Source: Aquidulcibacter paucihalophilus
GTDB lineage: Bacteria; Pseudomonadota; Alphaproteobacteria; Caulobacterales; Caulobacteraceae
Direction of reading: 5' to 3'
NCBI GenBank assembly: GCA_030285985.1
Contig: CP127384.1
Coordinates: 1,724,501-1,788,500, forward strand
DNA length: 64,000 bases
The notes beneath the pieces are model-generated. The model made no database searches. It was not told the origin of the DNA and saw only the letters and a list, made by a program, of their open reading frames with translations. Below are positions 17,136 through 24,966 of this stretch, in pieces. Positions within the stretch are counted from its first letter, which is position 1; each line of letters opens with the position of its first letter. A program made the position numbers and the translations under genes.

Positions 17136-19597
17136 AACCGGCGGCGGCGGAGGGCGCGCAGCACGCCGCGCCAACCTCCGGCCACCAGGCCGACCCCGAC
17201 CGCAAGCACCAGGTGCGGAAACTCCGGTTCGCTGAAGCGGAAAAGGTTGGCGACCGGAGCCAGATACAGTCCACCGAGGAGGACGAGCGCCAGGCCGGCG
17301 GCGATGCTCCAGAACAGGCGCCGATGGGGGCTGAACAGGCCGACCCCGGCGGAGGCGGCGTTGGCCAGCGCCAGGGCCAGATTGGCGACCGCCAGTGCGG
17401 CATAGGCCGCGCCCCGGGCCGCGGCCTCTCCGGCCAGCGGTAGGAGGCCGAGATAGAGCCAGAGCACCGCGGCGAGGATCACCAGACCCTGGCCAAGGCC
17501 GACTGCGAGCTCGCCGATGCCGAACAGGCGCGCTCGCACCGGGCGCGGGGGGCGCCGCATGGCGTCCGCCTCGCTGGGCTCGGCCTCGAACACAAGCGCA
17601 CAGACGGGGTCGATGACCAATTCCAGCAGGACGACGTGAACCGGGAACAGGAACGGTGGCGCGCCGAGCAGGATCGGCAGCAGGGCCAGCCCCGCGATCG
17701 GCACATGGATGGCGGTGATGTAGATCAGCGCCCGGCGCAGGTTGGTGAAGATCCGGCGCCCCAGCCGCACCGCCCCGAGGATTGAAGCGAAGCGGTCGTC
17801 GAGCAGGACGAGGTCGGCCGCCTCGCGCGCCACGTCGGAGCCCCGGCCGCCCATGGCGATGCCGATGTCGGCCGCCTCCAGCGCCGGCGCGTCATTGACC
17901 CCGTCGCCTGTCATGGCCGCCACGGCGCCGTTTGCCTGGAAGGCGCGGACCAGCGCCAGCTTCTGCACCGGCTGGACACGGGCGAAGACCCGAATGGTCC
18001 GCACCCGCTCGGCCAACGACGCCTCGTCAAGCGCTGCGATCTCGGCACCGGTCATCAGACCGCCGGACACGTCGATCCCCGCGTCGCCGGCGATCTTCAG
18101 CGCCGTGGCGGGATAGTCGCCGGTAATCATGGCCACCTCGATGCCGGCGGTCCGCGCGACCTGCAGCGCCGCCGGCACGTCGGCGGCCACCGGGTCCAGA
18201 AATCCGATCAGGCCCAGGAAGACGAAGTCCAGCGCCTCCGGAGCCGCCACGGGTTCGTCGTGCATCACCTCCGCCACCGCGAGGACCCGCAGGCCGTCGG
18301 AGGCGAGCCGCTCCAAGGCGGAGCGGGCGGCAGCGGTCTGCCCGGCGTCCATCCTGCAGAGGGCGAAGACCGCTTCGGGCGACCCCTTCGCCGCGGTGCG
18401 CCTCTTGCCGGTCCGCCGCCAGGTCTGAACCACCGCCAACCGGTGCGGTGCCAGCGGCCAGACCTGCTCCGGCCGATCGGACCCGCCGGGCGGTCCCAGG
18501 GCCGTCAGAGCCGCATCCATGGGATCGGTCGGCTGGGGACTGCTGGCCAGTATCGCCGCCTCAAGCACCGTGCGAAGGGACGGCCCGGCATCGTCGCCGG
18601 GGGCGCCTTCGTCTTCCGGGGACCAGAGCGACGCGACCTCCATGCGATTCTCGGTCAGGGTGCCGGTCTTGTCGACGCACAGGACGGTGGCGCCGCCGAG
18701 GGCCTCGATCGCGGCGGCCCGGCGCACGAGCACGCGATGCTGCGCCAGCCGCCAGGCCCCCAGCGAGAGGAAGACCGACAGGACGACCGGGAACTCCTCC
18801 GGGATAAGGGCGATGGCGATGGTGATGCCGGCGAGGGCGCCTTCGATCCAGAGATCCCGCAACAGGCCGTAGGCGAGGGCGACGACGACCGCGAAAGCGA
18901 GCGCCATGCCGCCGATCAGGACGACGATGCGGCCAGTCGAACGCTGCAGCGGCGTCGGGTTCCGGTCGATCGTTGACAGGGTGGCGCCGATGCGGCCCAG
19001 CGCCGTCCGGGCTCCGGTCGCGGTGACCCGGATCACGCCCTGCCCGGCGACGGTGAGCGTCCCGGCGAAGACCTGGTGCGACAGGGCCGATGACGCCTGC
19101 GCTCCTGCGCCGCTCCGCACGACCGGCGCGGATTCGCCGGTCAGGACCGACTCGTCGATTTGAAGGACCTCCGGTCCGACCAGAACGCCGTCGGCCGGCA
19201 TTCGCTGGCCTTCCGCGACGAGGACCAGATCGCCCCGGACGATCTCGCGCGCCGGGACGGTCAGGGTCCGGCCTTCGCGCACGACCCGGACGACGGGATC
19301 CGCCAACCGGCGAAGCGCCCGCAACGCGGCCTCGCTGCGGGCTTCCTGCGCCACAACCAGGGCGATGGTGGCCAGTCCGGCCGCACCCAGAAGGAGGCCC
19401 TCGGCCAAATCACCGAGGCCCAGGTAGAGGGCGGTGGCGGCGGCGAGCAACAGGAACATCGGCTCGCGCAGGGCCCCGGCGACGATCTTCCACAAGGGCC
19501 GGGTGCGGTCGGCGGTCAGCAGGTTGGGGCCGTCCTCCTCGAGCCGGCGGGTGGCCTCGGCCGTGTCCAGACCTGTGAATGAAGGCTCCGGGGACAT
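17132..19597 (-). CDS. cation-translocating P-type ATPase
   Basis: An inner-membrane pump of 821 residues. It has the N-terminal cation-ATPase domain, actuator TGES (153–156), M4 motif IPEEFP (265–270), phosphorylation site DKTGTLT (D309), hinge TGDGVNDAPALE, and a C-terminal block of about six helices. No heavy-metal-binding N-terminal domain is present. PEEFP in M4 places it with P2-like ATPases close to Ca2+ or Na+/H+ pumps, but the ion is uncertain. ATG 19597 is chosen because homology begins at MSPEPSFTGL; a longer frame to 19840 is unlikely because it would contain the FNR-type box. It is single-gene, facing the Nudix gene in the same direction. Confidence 0.85.
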   Translation of the reverse strand: MSPEPSFTGLDTAEATRRLEEDGPNLLTADRTRPLWKIVAGALREPMFLLLAAATALYLGLGDLAEGLLLGAAGLATIALVVAQEARSEAALRALRRLADPVVRVVREGRTLTVPAREIVRGDLVLVAEGQRMPADGVLVGPEVLQIDESVLTGESAPVVRSGAGAQASSALSHQVFAGTLTVAGQGVIRVTATGARTALGRIGATLSTIDRNPTPLQRSTGRIVVLIGGMALAFAVVVALAYGLLRDLWIEGALAGITIAIALIPEEFPVVLSVFLSLGAWRLAQHRVLVRRAAAIEALGGATVLCVDKTGTLTENRMEVASLWSPEDEGAPGDDAGPSLRTVLEAAILASSPQPTDPMDAALTALGPPGGSDRPEQVWPLAPHRLAVVQTWRRTGKRRTAAKGSPEAVFALCRMDAGQTAAARSALERLASDGLRVLAVAEVMHDEPVAAPEALDFVFLGLIGFLDPVAADVPAALQVARTAGIEVAMITGDYPATALKIAGDAGIDVSGGLMTGAEIAALDEASLAERVRTIRVFARVQPVQKLALVRAFQANGAVAAMTGDGVNDAPALEAADIGIAMGGRGSDVAREAADLVLLDDRFASILGAVRLGRRIFTNLRRALIYITAIHVPIAGLALLPILLGAPPFLFPVHVVLLELVIDPVCALVFEAEPSEADAMRRPPRPVRARLFGIGELAVGLGQGLVILAAVLWLYLGLLPLAGEAAARGAAYAALAVANLALALANAASAGVGLFSPHRRLFWSIAAGLALVLLGGLYLAPVANLFRFSEPEFPHLVLAVGVGLVAGGWRGVLRALRRRRF

Positions 19598-19669
19598 CGC
19601 CGCTCCGCTGCCGCGCGAACCCGCGCGCCGAGGTGGCCGACAGGCTAGGTCATCTGGCCGGACCGGGGA

Positions 19670-19683
19670 TTGATCCGTGTCAA
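19670..19683. promoter_or_regulatory. FNR/FixK-type box 6
   Basis: TTGATCCGTGTCAA lies 72 bases before the P-type ATPase start at 19597, between it and the Nudix gene stop. Confidence 0.7.
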
Positions 19684-19706
19684 CCGCCGGACCGCTTCCG
19701 CCCCCT

Positions 19707-20189
19707 TCAGGGCGACGGCGGACTGCCCGGCCCTGCCAATCGGCGGAAGGCCTCCAGCAGGATCGCCCGCTGCCCGGGAAGGATCCGCTCAAGAGCCTCC
19801 GCCTCGCCGAAATAACGGGCGGCATCGGCCTCCGGCGCAAGGATGCGGCGGCCGGATCGGGGCGGCCATTCCAGTTCGAATGGCGCGCTGCGGAAACCGG
19901 CGAGGTCGAGGTCGGCTTCGGCCAGCCAGCAATGGACGATCTTTCCGGCCCCGACCCGGACAGGCGTCAGCGCGGGGCCGGCCGCCGGCGGTTCCAGCCC
20001 GGTCTCCTCCCGGAATTCGCGCCCGGCCGCGGCCTCCAGTGTTTCGCCCGGCTCGGGCAGGCCCTTCGGCACGGACCATGCGGCCAGGTCGCGACTGCGC
20101 CACCAGGGACCGCCTGGATGCACCAGAAGGACCTCGGGACCTTGCGGCCTGCGGCGGTGAACGAGAATGCCCGCGCTCGAGACCGGCAT
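19707..20189 (-). CDS. Nudix hydrolase
   Basis: A protein of 160 residues. The Nudix box runs G-LPEPGE-…-REFREETGL, with all the metal-binding glutamates of GX5EX7REUXEEXGU. It opens SSAGILVHRRRPQGPEVLLVHPGGPWW, like Ap4A- or NTP-pyrophosphatase relatives. ATG 20189 is taken because the conserved strand begins there; a longer frame to 20255 includes the FNR-type box. The substrate is a nucleoside diphosphate linked to another group, not specified by sequence. The gene follows box 7 by 52 bases. Confidence 0.85.
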   Translation of the reverse strand: MPVSSAGILVHRRRPQGPEVLLVHPGGPWWRSRDLAAWSVPKGLPEPGETLEAAAGREFREETGLEPPAAGPALTPVRVGAGKIVHCWLAEADLDLAGFRSAPFELEWPPRSGRRILAPEADAARYFGEAEALERILPGQRAILLEAFRRLAGPGSPPSP

Positions 20190-20241
20190 GATCGGCTTCC
20201 TTTTCCGCCCCCAAGTCCGCAGCGCCGATAGTGAACCCGCC

Positions 20242-20255
20242 TTGATCCGGATCAA
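20242..20255. promoter_or_regulatory. FNR/FixK-type box 7
   Basis: TTGATCCGGATCAA is a perfect palindrome set in a longer symmetric context (CGCC before, GGCG after). It lies 52 bases before the Nudix start (20189, minus) and 164 before the DUF2267 start (20420, plus). Confidence 0.85.
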
Positions 20256-20419
20256 GGCGGGCGCCGACAGCGGCCATAGTCTGCGGGTGCTTCATGTGGT
20301 CCATCGGCCATGTGGAGCCGCCTTCCGGGCATGGTTCAGGCCAGACCCGGATGCGATCTGGCTCGGGCCGGATCTTCGCCGACGCGGAGGTCCGGCCGCG
20401 GTGCCGCAGGGAGGACGTC

Positions 20420-21148
20420 ATGGACAAGGGCCCGCGCATCTTCGACAGCTCCCTGCAGGCGGCCAACCTGTGGCTTAAGGCGGTCGAGGAGCGGCTCCTG
20501 TGCGAGGATCGCCATGCCGCCTACGAGGCGCTTCGCGCCGTTCTCCATGTGTTGCGCGACCGGCTGCCGCTGGAGGCCGTGCTGGGCCTGTCCGCCCAGT
20601 GCCCCATGCTGATCCGGGGCTTGCTGCTGGAGGGCTGGCGGCCGCAGGACGGCCCCTCGGGCATCCGCGACCCCGACGCCTTCGGAGAGGCGGTCGCCGA
20701 CCGTCTGCCCCCGTCGTTTCCGTTTTCCGGGCTCGAAGCCTCGGAGGCGGTTTTCGGCGTCCTCGTCGAGCGTCTCGACGCGGGAGAGGTGCGGAAGATC
20801 CTCGCCCACCTGCCGGAGCCGTTACGCGGCCTCTGGCCCGACCCGGGCCCGGTCGGCGTGGCCGCCGATCTTCCACCCCGGAACGCGTCGACGCGAGGCG
20901 ATCGCCGGCGGCCCCGGAGGCGATCGGGCCTTCTGACCGGCGCGACCATCGCCCTGGCTGGCGGCGCGCTGACCTGGGCCCTGCTTGTCAGCGCCGTGCA
21001 GTCGGGGTCGGTCGACCCCGCACAGATTCTGCTCGACCCCGATCTGGGCCTCCAGAGGCTGGCGGTGGGATTGTTCTTGGCCAGCGTCGTCCTGCTGCTC
21101 GGCTGCGGACTGGCGGCGTTTCTGATCGCGCGCGGTCGCCAGGGCTGA
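20420..21148 (+). CDS. DUF2267 domain membrane protein
   Basis: A protein of 242 residues. The N-terminal 130 or so residues match DUF2267 (FDSSLQAANLWLKAVEE, then ALRAVLHVLRDRLP and LVERLDAGEVRKILAHLP). An Arg-rich linker leads to two membrane helices (about 172–195 and 215–238), so the domain is tethered to the inner membrane. DUF2267 proteins often occur in alphaproteobacterial stress clusters with Usp and Hsp20 genes; their function is unknown. ATG 20420 follows an AGGGAGGA site. Confidence 0.8.
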   Translation: MDKGPRIFDSSLQAANLWLKAVEERLLCEDRHAAYEALRAVLHVLRDRLPLEAVLGLSAQCPMLIRGLLLEGWRPQDGPSGIRDPDAFGEAVADRLPPSFPFSGLEASEAVFGVLVERLDAGEVRKILAHLPEPLRGLWPDPGPVGVAADLPPRNASTRGDRRRPRRRSGLLTGATIALAGGALTWALLVSAVQSGSVDPAQILLDPDLGLQRLAVGLFLASVVLLLGCGLAAFLIARGRQG

Positions 21149-21170
21149 CAGGCGGTCCGTCGACCCCGGT

Positions 21171-21184
21171 TTGAGCGAGATCAA
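21171..21184. promoter_or_regulatory. FNR/FixK-type box 8
   Basis: TTGAGCGAGATCAA lies 59 bases before the Hsp20 ATG at 21244. Confidence 0.75.
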
Positions 21185-21243
21185 TGCCTGGCGGGCGCGG
21201 CCCCTCATTGTGGATAGGCCACAAAGGACACAGGAGCCTTCCC

Positions 21244-21711
21244 ATGAACACTCAACCAGCCCCCACCCCCGCCCCGGCCCCCGTTCGGGGCGTCGCTCCC
21301 TTCTTTGCGCCGCTGCAGCGCGAGTTTGACCGCGTGCTCGCGGACTTCAGCGGCTTCGACCTTTCGGACGTGTTCGGCGCCTCGCCGCGCATGGACATGA
21401 GGGAGGCCGACGGCACCGTCGAGCTGACCGTCGAACTGCCGGGAATGACCGAGGACGACATCCATATCGATCTCGAGGACGACGTCCTGACCGTCAGTGG
21501 CGAAAAGAAGTCCTCCGCCGAAACCCACGACAAGGGGGTCCGAATGGTCGAGCGCCGCTATGGCAGCTTCTCGCGCTCCGTGCGGCTGCCCGGCCCCGTC
21601 AAGGCCGACGGGATCAAGGCGTCTCTCAAGCAGGGGGTGCTGACGGTGACGGCGCCACTGGACGCCGGCGCCGCAACCCGGAAGATTCCGATCCCGATCA
21701 AGAGCGCTTGA
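21244..21711 (+). CDS. Hsp20 small heat-shock protein
   Basis: A protein of 155 residues. A Pro/Ala-rich N-terminal arm precedes the alpha-crystallin domain (about 50–145), which has VELTVELPGMTEDDI, the GSFSRSVRLP segment and the conserved LKQGVLTVTAP motif. The C-terminus carries the I-x-I anchor IPIPI. It should act as an ATP-independent holdase that forms oligomers in the cytoplasm. Placement in the FixK-type cluster points to oxygen-stress rather than purely heat control. Confidence 0.9.
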   Translation: MNTQPAPTPAPAPVRGVAPFFAPLQREFDRVLADFSGFDLSDVFGASPRMDMREADGTVELTVELPGMTEDDIHIDLEDDVLTVSGEKKSSAETHDKGVRMVERRYGSFSRSVRLPGPVKADGIKASLKQGVLTVTAPLDAGAATRKIPIPIKSA

Positions 21712-21752
21712 AGGCCGGAACGACCTGACAGCATGAGGCTGCCCGGGCAGAC

Positions 21753-21766
21753 TTGATCAGGGTCAA
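21753..21766. promoter_or_regulatory. FNR/FixK-type box 9
   Basis: TTGATCAGGGTCAA lies 70 bases before the start of the broken dodecin gene at 21837. Confidence 0.75.
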
Positions 21767-21836
21767 GGCGGCCCGATGCCGTCCGCCTATGCTGCGGTGC
21801 CGGCGATGGGTCGGCGCGCGCTCAAGGGCTCGAGCC

Positions 21837-22039
21837 ATGACCATGCTCAAAGTCATCGGGGTTCTCGCGGAATCGGACCAGCTGGGAAGACGCCGTCCAT
21901 CGCGCCGTGGCCGAAGCGTCGACCGCGGTGCGCCAAGGCCGATCAATCTACATCGAGAACATCCACGCGTCCGTTGAGAATGGCGGCCCGTGACCGCATC
22001 AGTGAGAAGATCACCTTCGCGCTCGAGAGCGAACGCTGA
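21837..22039 (+). pseudogene. dodecin, two frameshifts
   Basis: Read across three frames the region spells a dodecin: MTMLKVIGVLAESDQ from ATG 21837, then, after a shift near 21880, WEDAVHRAVAEAST and IYIENIHASVENGG, and after a second shift near 21985, DRISEKITFALESER with a stop at 22039. Dodecins are about 65–70 residues and bind flavin; the SW-EDA-V-A-A and ENG landmarks are all present. In any single frame the protein ends early, so it is inactive unless the shifts are sequencing errors. Its promoter box (box 9) is intact. Confidence 0.75.
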
Positions 22040-22077
22040 GTCAGCAAACGGTGCACCGATTTGCGTGCCGCCGGGGC

Positions 22078-23079
22078 TCAACCTGACCCGGTCATGAGAA
22101 CCGCGGTGCCGGCGAACCTGCCGCTCCGCAAATCGTCCAGCGCGTCGTTGGCGCGGGCCAGCGGGTAAAGAGTCACACGCGGCCTCACGCCCGCCCGCTC
22201 GGCCATGGGGAAGTAGTCCAGGGCGTCCTGCCGGGTAAGGTTTGCTACGGACGCCAGGACCCGTTCGCCCCATAACCGCTCGTACGGCATGGCGGGGATG
22301 TCGCTCATGTGGATGCCGCCGCAGATCACCGCGCCCCCCTTGCGGACCGCCCCGAGCGCCTCCGGCACGAGCTCGCCTGCCGGAGCGAAGATGATGGCGG
22401 CGTCAAGGGCGACCGGAGGCGCTTGCCCCGACGGACCGGCCCAGGTGCAACCGAGATCCCGGGCGAGCGTGATCGCCGCGTCGTCCCCGGGACGCACGAA
22501 GGCGTAGACTTTCTGACCCTGCCAGAGCGCCAGCTGGGCAAGCAGATGGGCCGCCGCGCCGAAGCCGTACAGCCCGAGCGCCTCAACCGTTCGGCTGGTG
22601 CCGGCCATGCGCCACGCACGGAAGCCGATCAGGCCGGCGCAAAGCAGCGGCGCGCATTCCGCATCCGACAGCGTCGCCGGCAGGGAGAAGCAGTACCGCT
22701 CGTCCGCCACGATCATGTCGGCGTAGCCGCCATCCCGGGTCCAGCCGTGAAACTCGGCCCGGTCGCAGAGGTTCTCTCGACCCTCCCGACAAAAGCGGCA
22801 TTCGCCGCAAGTCCAGGCGAGCCAGGCGGCACCGAGGCGCTCCCCGATCCGCCGTCCGACGACGCCGGGGCCGATGGCGTCGACGACGCCGACGATCTCA
22901 TGGCCGGGGACGACGGCGGCTCGGCGGGGGGGCAAATCGCCGTCCACCACGTGCAGGTCCGTGCGGCAGACGCCGCATGCCGAGACCTTCAGGCGAACCT
23001 GACCCGGTCCGGGAACCGGATCCCGCCGCCGTTCGGCCACGAGCGGCGCGCCAGCCTCCCGAAGGACCATCGTCAGCAT
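22078..23079 (-). CDS. zinc-dependent alcohol dehydrogenase
   Basis: A medium-chain dehydrogenase of 333 residues. Catalytic zinc ligands are in GVCRTDLH (Cys) and PGHEIVG (His, Glu), and structural-zinc cysteines in CGECRFCREGRENLC. The Rossmann loop is GLYGFGAAAHL. The likely reaction is NAD(P)-dependent alcohol–aldehyde interconversion; the substrate is not readable. It is a single gene divergent from the Usp gene, sharing the perfect palindrome of box 10 at 53 bases. In a fermentative or low-oxygen setting it could dispose of reductant, which is inference. Confidence 0.9.
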   Translation of the reverse strand: MLTMVLREAGAPLVAERRRDPVPGPGQVRLKVSACGVCRTDLHVVDGDLPPRRAAVVPGHEIVGVVDAIGPGVVGRRIGERLGAAWLAWTCGECRFCREGRENLCDRAEFHGWTRDGGYADMIVADERYCFSLPATLSDAECAPLLCAGLIGFRAWRMAGTSRTVEALGLYGFGAAAHLLAQLALWQGQKVYAFVRPGDDAAITLARDLGCTWAGPSGQAPPVALDAAIIFAPAGELVPEALGAVRKGGAVICGGIHMSDIPAMPYERLWGERVLASVANLTRQDALDYFPMAERAGVRPRVTLYPLARANDALDDLRSGRFAGTAVLMTGSG

Positions 23080-23132
23080 ATTCAGCCTCCGCCGATGCCG
23101 AATGACCCTGCCGGCCTGCGTTGCAGCCCGCC

Positions 23133-23146
23133 TTGATCCGGATCAA
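23133..23146. promoter_or_regulatory. FNR/FixK-type box 10
   Basis: TTGATCCGGATCAA, identical to box 7 including the flanking CGCC/GGCG, lies 53 bases before the alcohol dehydrogenase start and 47 before the Usp gene start at 23194. Confidence 0.85.
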
Positions 23147-23193
23147 GGCGGGCGACCTCCGACCGGGCCATGAATAACAGGTTGGAGGATGCC

Positions 23194-24252
23194 ATGCCGC
23201 GCCGGCCCCCGAAAGTCATTCGCCCGGTCGATCCTCGCGCAGAGGCGGCACTGGACGCTGCGCTGACCGCGTCCTTCCCCGCCAGCCATCCGATCGCCGT
23301 CCTCGTGCGGGCCGCCAAATGGGCCCCGGTTCCCTCCCGCGGCCCCCGCGGGTCGGCCCGACGGTCGCTCTCAATCCCGATCCCGGAAGAAGGACATCCA
23401 GCCGTGACCTACAGCAGCATCATGACCTTGGTGGACGGAAGCCAGGCCGCCGTGCAGCGGGCCCGCGTCGCCGCGACCCTGGCGGCCCGGTTCGACGCGC
23501 GGCTCACCGGCACCTTTCCTCAACCACCGCTGCCTCTGTCAGCCTGGGACGAGCCGGTCTACTGGGGCATGCCTCCGGTCATTCCGCCGGCCGTGCCGCC
23601 CGAAATCCTCGCCGCGCACACGCGCCGGACGGAGGCCCAGGGCGAAGAGGCGCGGCTGGCCTTCGAGGCGACGGCCGCCGCAGCCGGGTGCCGCTCGGAG
23701 TGGCTGGTGCTTGCCTCCGACATGGGAGAGGGCGTGGTGGAGTTGACCCGGCGAACGGACCTGACGGTCCTGCCGCCCGGCCGCCTCCCCACGGTCGGCC
23801 CCGCCGGCGCGGCCGCCGCCGACCTCGCGCTCGCGGGGGGCGGACCGGCGCTGATCCTGCCCGATCGGGTCGCGGACCCTGCGCCCGGCCGCCGGATCGT
23901 CGTCGCCTGGAACGGAAGCCGGGAAGCGGCGCGGGCCGTGCGGGACGCCTGGCCGTTCCTGTCCGCGGCGGAAAATGTTCACGTGATCGTGGTCGCGCCA
24001 GGAGAGTCGGAGGGGCCGGACAGCCGGCTGCAGCGCTGGTTCGATGAGCATGGCTGCACCGTCGAGGTCGTCGTGGTCCGGGAGGCCGACGCTGAGGCCG
24101 CGGATGTGCTGCGTCGCCAGGTAGAGGCTCTGGACGCGGACCTGATCGTGATGGGCCTGTACGGGCATTCGCGCCTGCGCGAGACGATCCTGGGCGGTGT
24201 CAGCCGGAATCTACTCGGCGATCCGCCGGTCGCGATCCTCGTGTCTCATTGA
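23194..24252 (+). CDS. universal stress protein with short N-terminal extension
   Basis: A 352-residue frame. From about residue 71 (VTYSSIMTLVDGS) it is a tandem Usp protein, ending VMGLYGHSRLRETILGG with the nucleotide-binding signature. Residues 1–70 are different. They contain AALDAALTASFPASHP, like small stand-alone proteins with an FPASDP motif. Two starts are plausible: ATG 23194 behind a GGAGG site, giving the long form, or GTG 23404 behind AAGGA, giving a normal 282-residue Usp. The long form may be an accidental fusion of two neighbouring genes. Box 10 supports low-oxygen control. Confidence 0.75.
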   Translation: MPRRPPKVIRPVDPRAEAALDAALTASFPASHPIAVLVRAAKWAPVPSRGPRGSARRSLSIPIPEEGHPAVTYSSIMTLVDGSQAAVQRARVAATLAARFDARLTGTFPQPPLPLSAWDEPVYWGMPPVIPPAVPPEILAAHTRRTEAQGEEARLAFEATAAAAGCRSEWLVLASDMGEGVVELTRRTDLTVLPPGRLPTVGPAGAAAADLALAGGGPALILPDRVADPAPGRRIVVAWNGSREAARAVRDAWPFLSAAENVHVIVVAPGESEGPDSRLQRWFDEHGCTVEVVVVREADAEAADVLRRQVEALDADLIVMGLYGHSRLRETILGGVSRNLLGDPPVAILVSH

Positions 24253-24309
24253 ACCCGTGAACGGGCGTCCGCCGCGAGCGGCGGCGCCCCGAGCCAATGG
24301 AGGCGTCTC

Positions 24310-24963
24310 GTGTCCGCCAGACTCCCCGCCTTTTCCGACCGCGCCGACGCGGGTCGCCACCTCGGGGAGGCCCTGGTCGATCGGGTCGACGGCGACGTGA
24401 TCGTCTACGCCATCCCCCGGGGCGGCGTGCCTGTCGCACTTGAGGTGGCGCGAGCCTTGGAGGCTCCACTCGACATCGCGCTGGCGCGCAAGATCGGCGC
24501 GCCCGACAACCCGGAGGTGGCGCTCGCGGCGGTTATCGACGGAAGCCATCCCCGGACGGTCATTAACGAGGACATCGTCAGGCTCACCGGCGTGTCGCCG
24601 GCCTGGCTGGATCGGGAGCGCCTTTCCGCCCTCGCCGAGCTGGAACGGCGTCGCCGGCTGTATTTCGAAGGCCGAAGACGTCTCGACCCCAAGGGTCATG
24701 TCGTGGTGGTCGTGGACGATGGTCTGGCCACTGGAGCGACGGCGCGGGCCGCCATCGCGGGCCTGCGCGCCCAGGGCGCGCGCCGCGTCGTGCTGGCGAC
24801 GCCTGTGGCTCCCGGCGGGCTCGTGTCGTCCTTGCGCAAGGAGGTTGATGATTTCGTCTGCCTTCTCGAACCGGAGCCGTTCAGGTCCGTCGGAGAGGCT
24901 TATGGAGACTTCCAGCAGGTCGACGACGCTGAGGTGATCGCCTGCCTGAGAGAGGTTCTCTGA
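24310..24963 (+). CDS. phosphoribosyltransferase family protein
   Basis: A protein of 217 residues with the PRPP-binding loop VVVVDDGLATGATA (about 132–145). It opens like the stand-alone phosphoribosyltransferases of stress clusters (AIPRGGVPVALEVA), which often pair with an alpha/beta hydrolase. That partner survives here only as a remnant at 10.6 kb. Base specificity is unknown. The start is GTG 24310 behind GGAGG. It is followed three bases later by PEP synthase, so the two are probably one transcript with the Usp gene. Confidence 0.8.
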   Translation: MSARLPAFSDRADAGRHLGEALVDRVDGDVIVYAIPRGGVPVALEVARALEAPLDIALARKIGAPDNPEVALAAVIDGSHPRTVINEDIVRLTGVSPAWLDRERLSALAELERRRRLYFEGRRRLDPKGHVVVVVDDGLATGATARAAIAGLRAQGARRVVLATPVAPGGLVSSLRKEVDDFVCLLEPEPFRSVGEAYGDFQQVDDAEVIACLREVL

Positions 24964-24966
24964 GCC

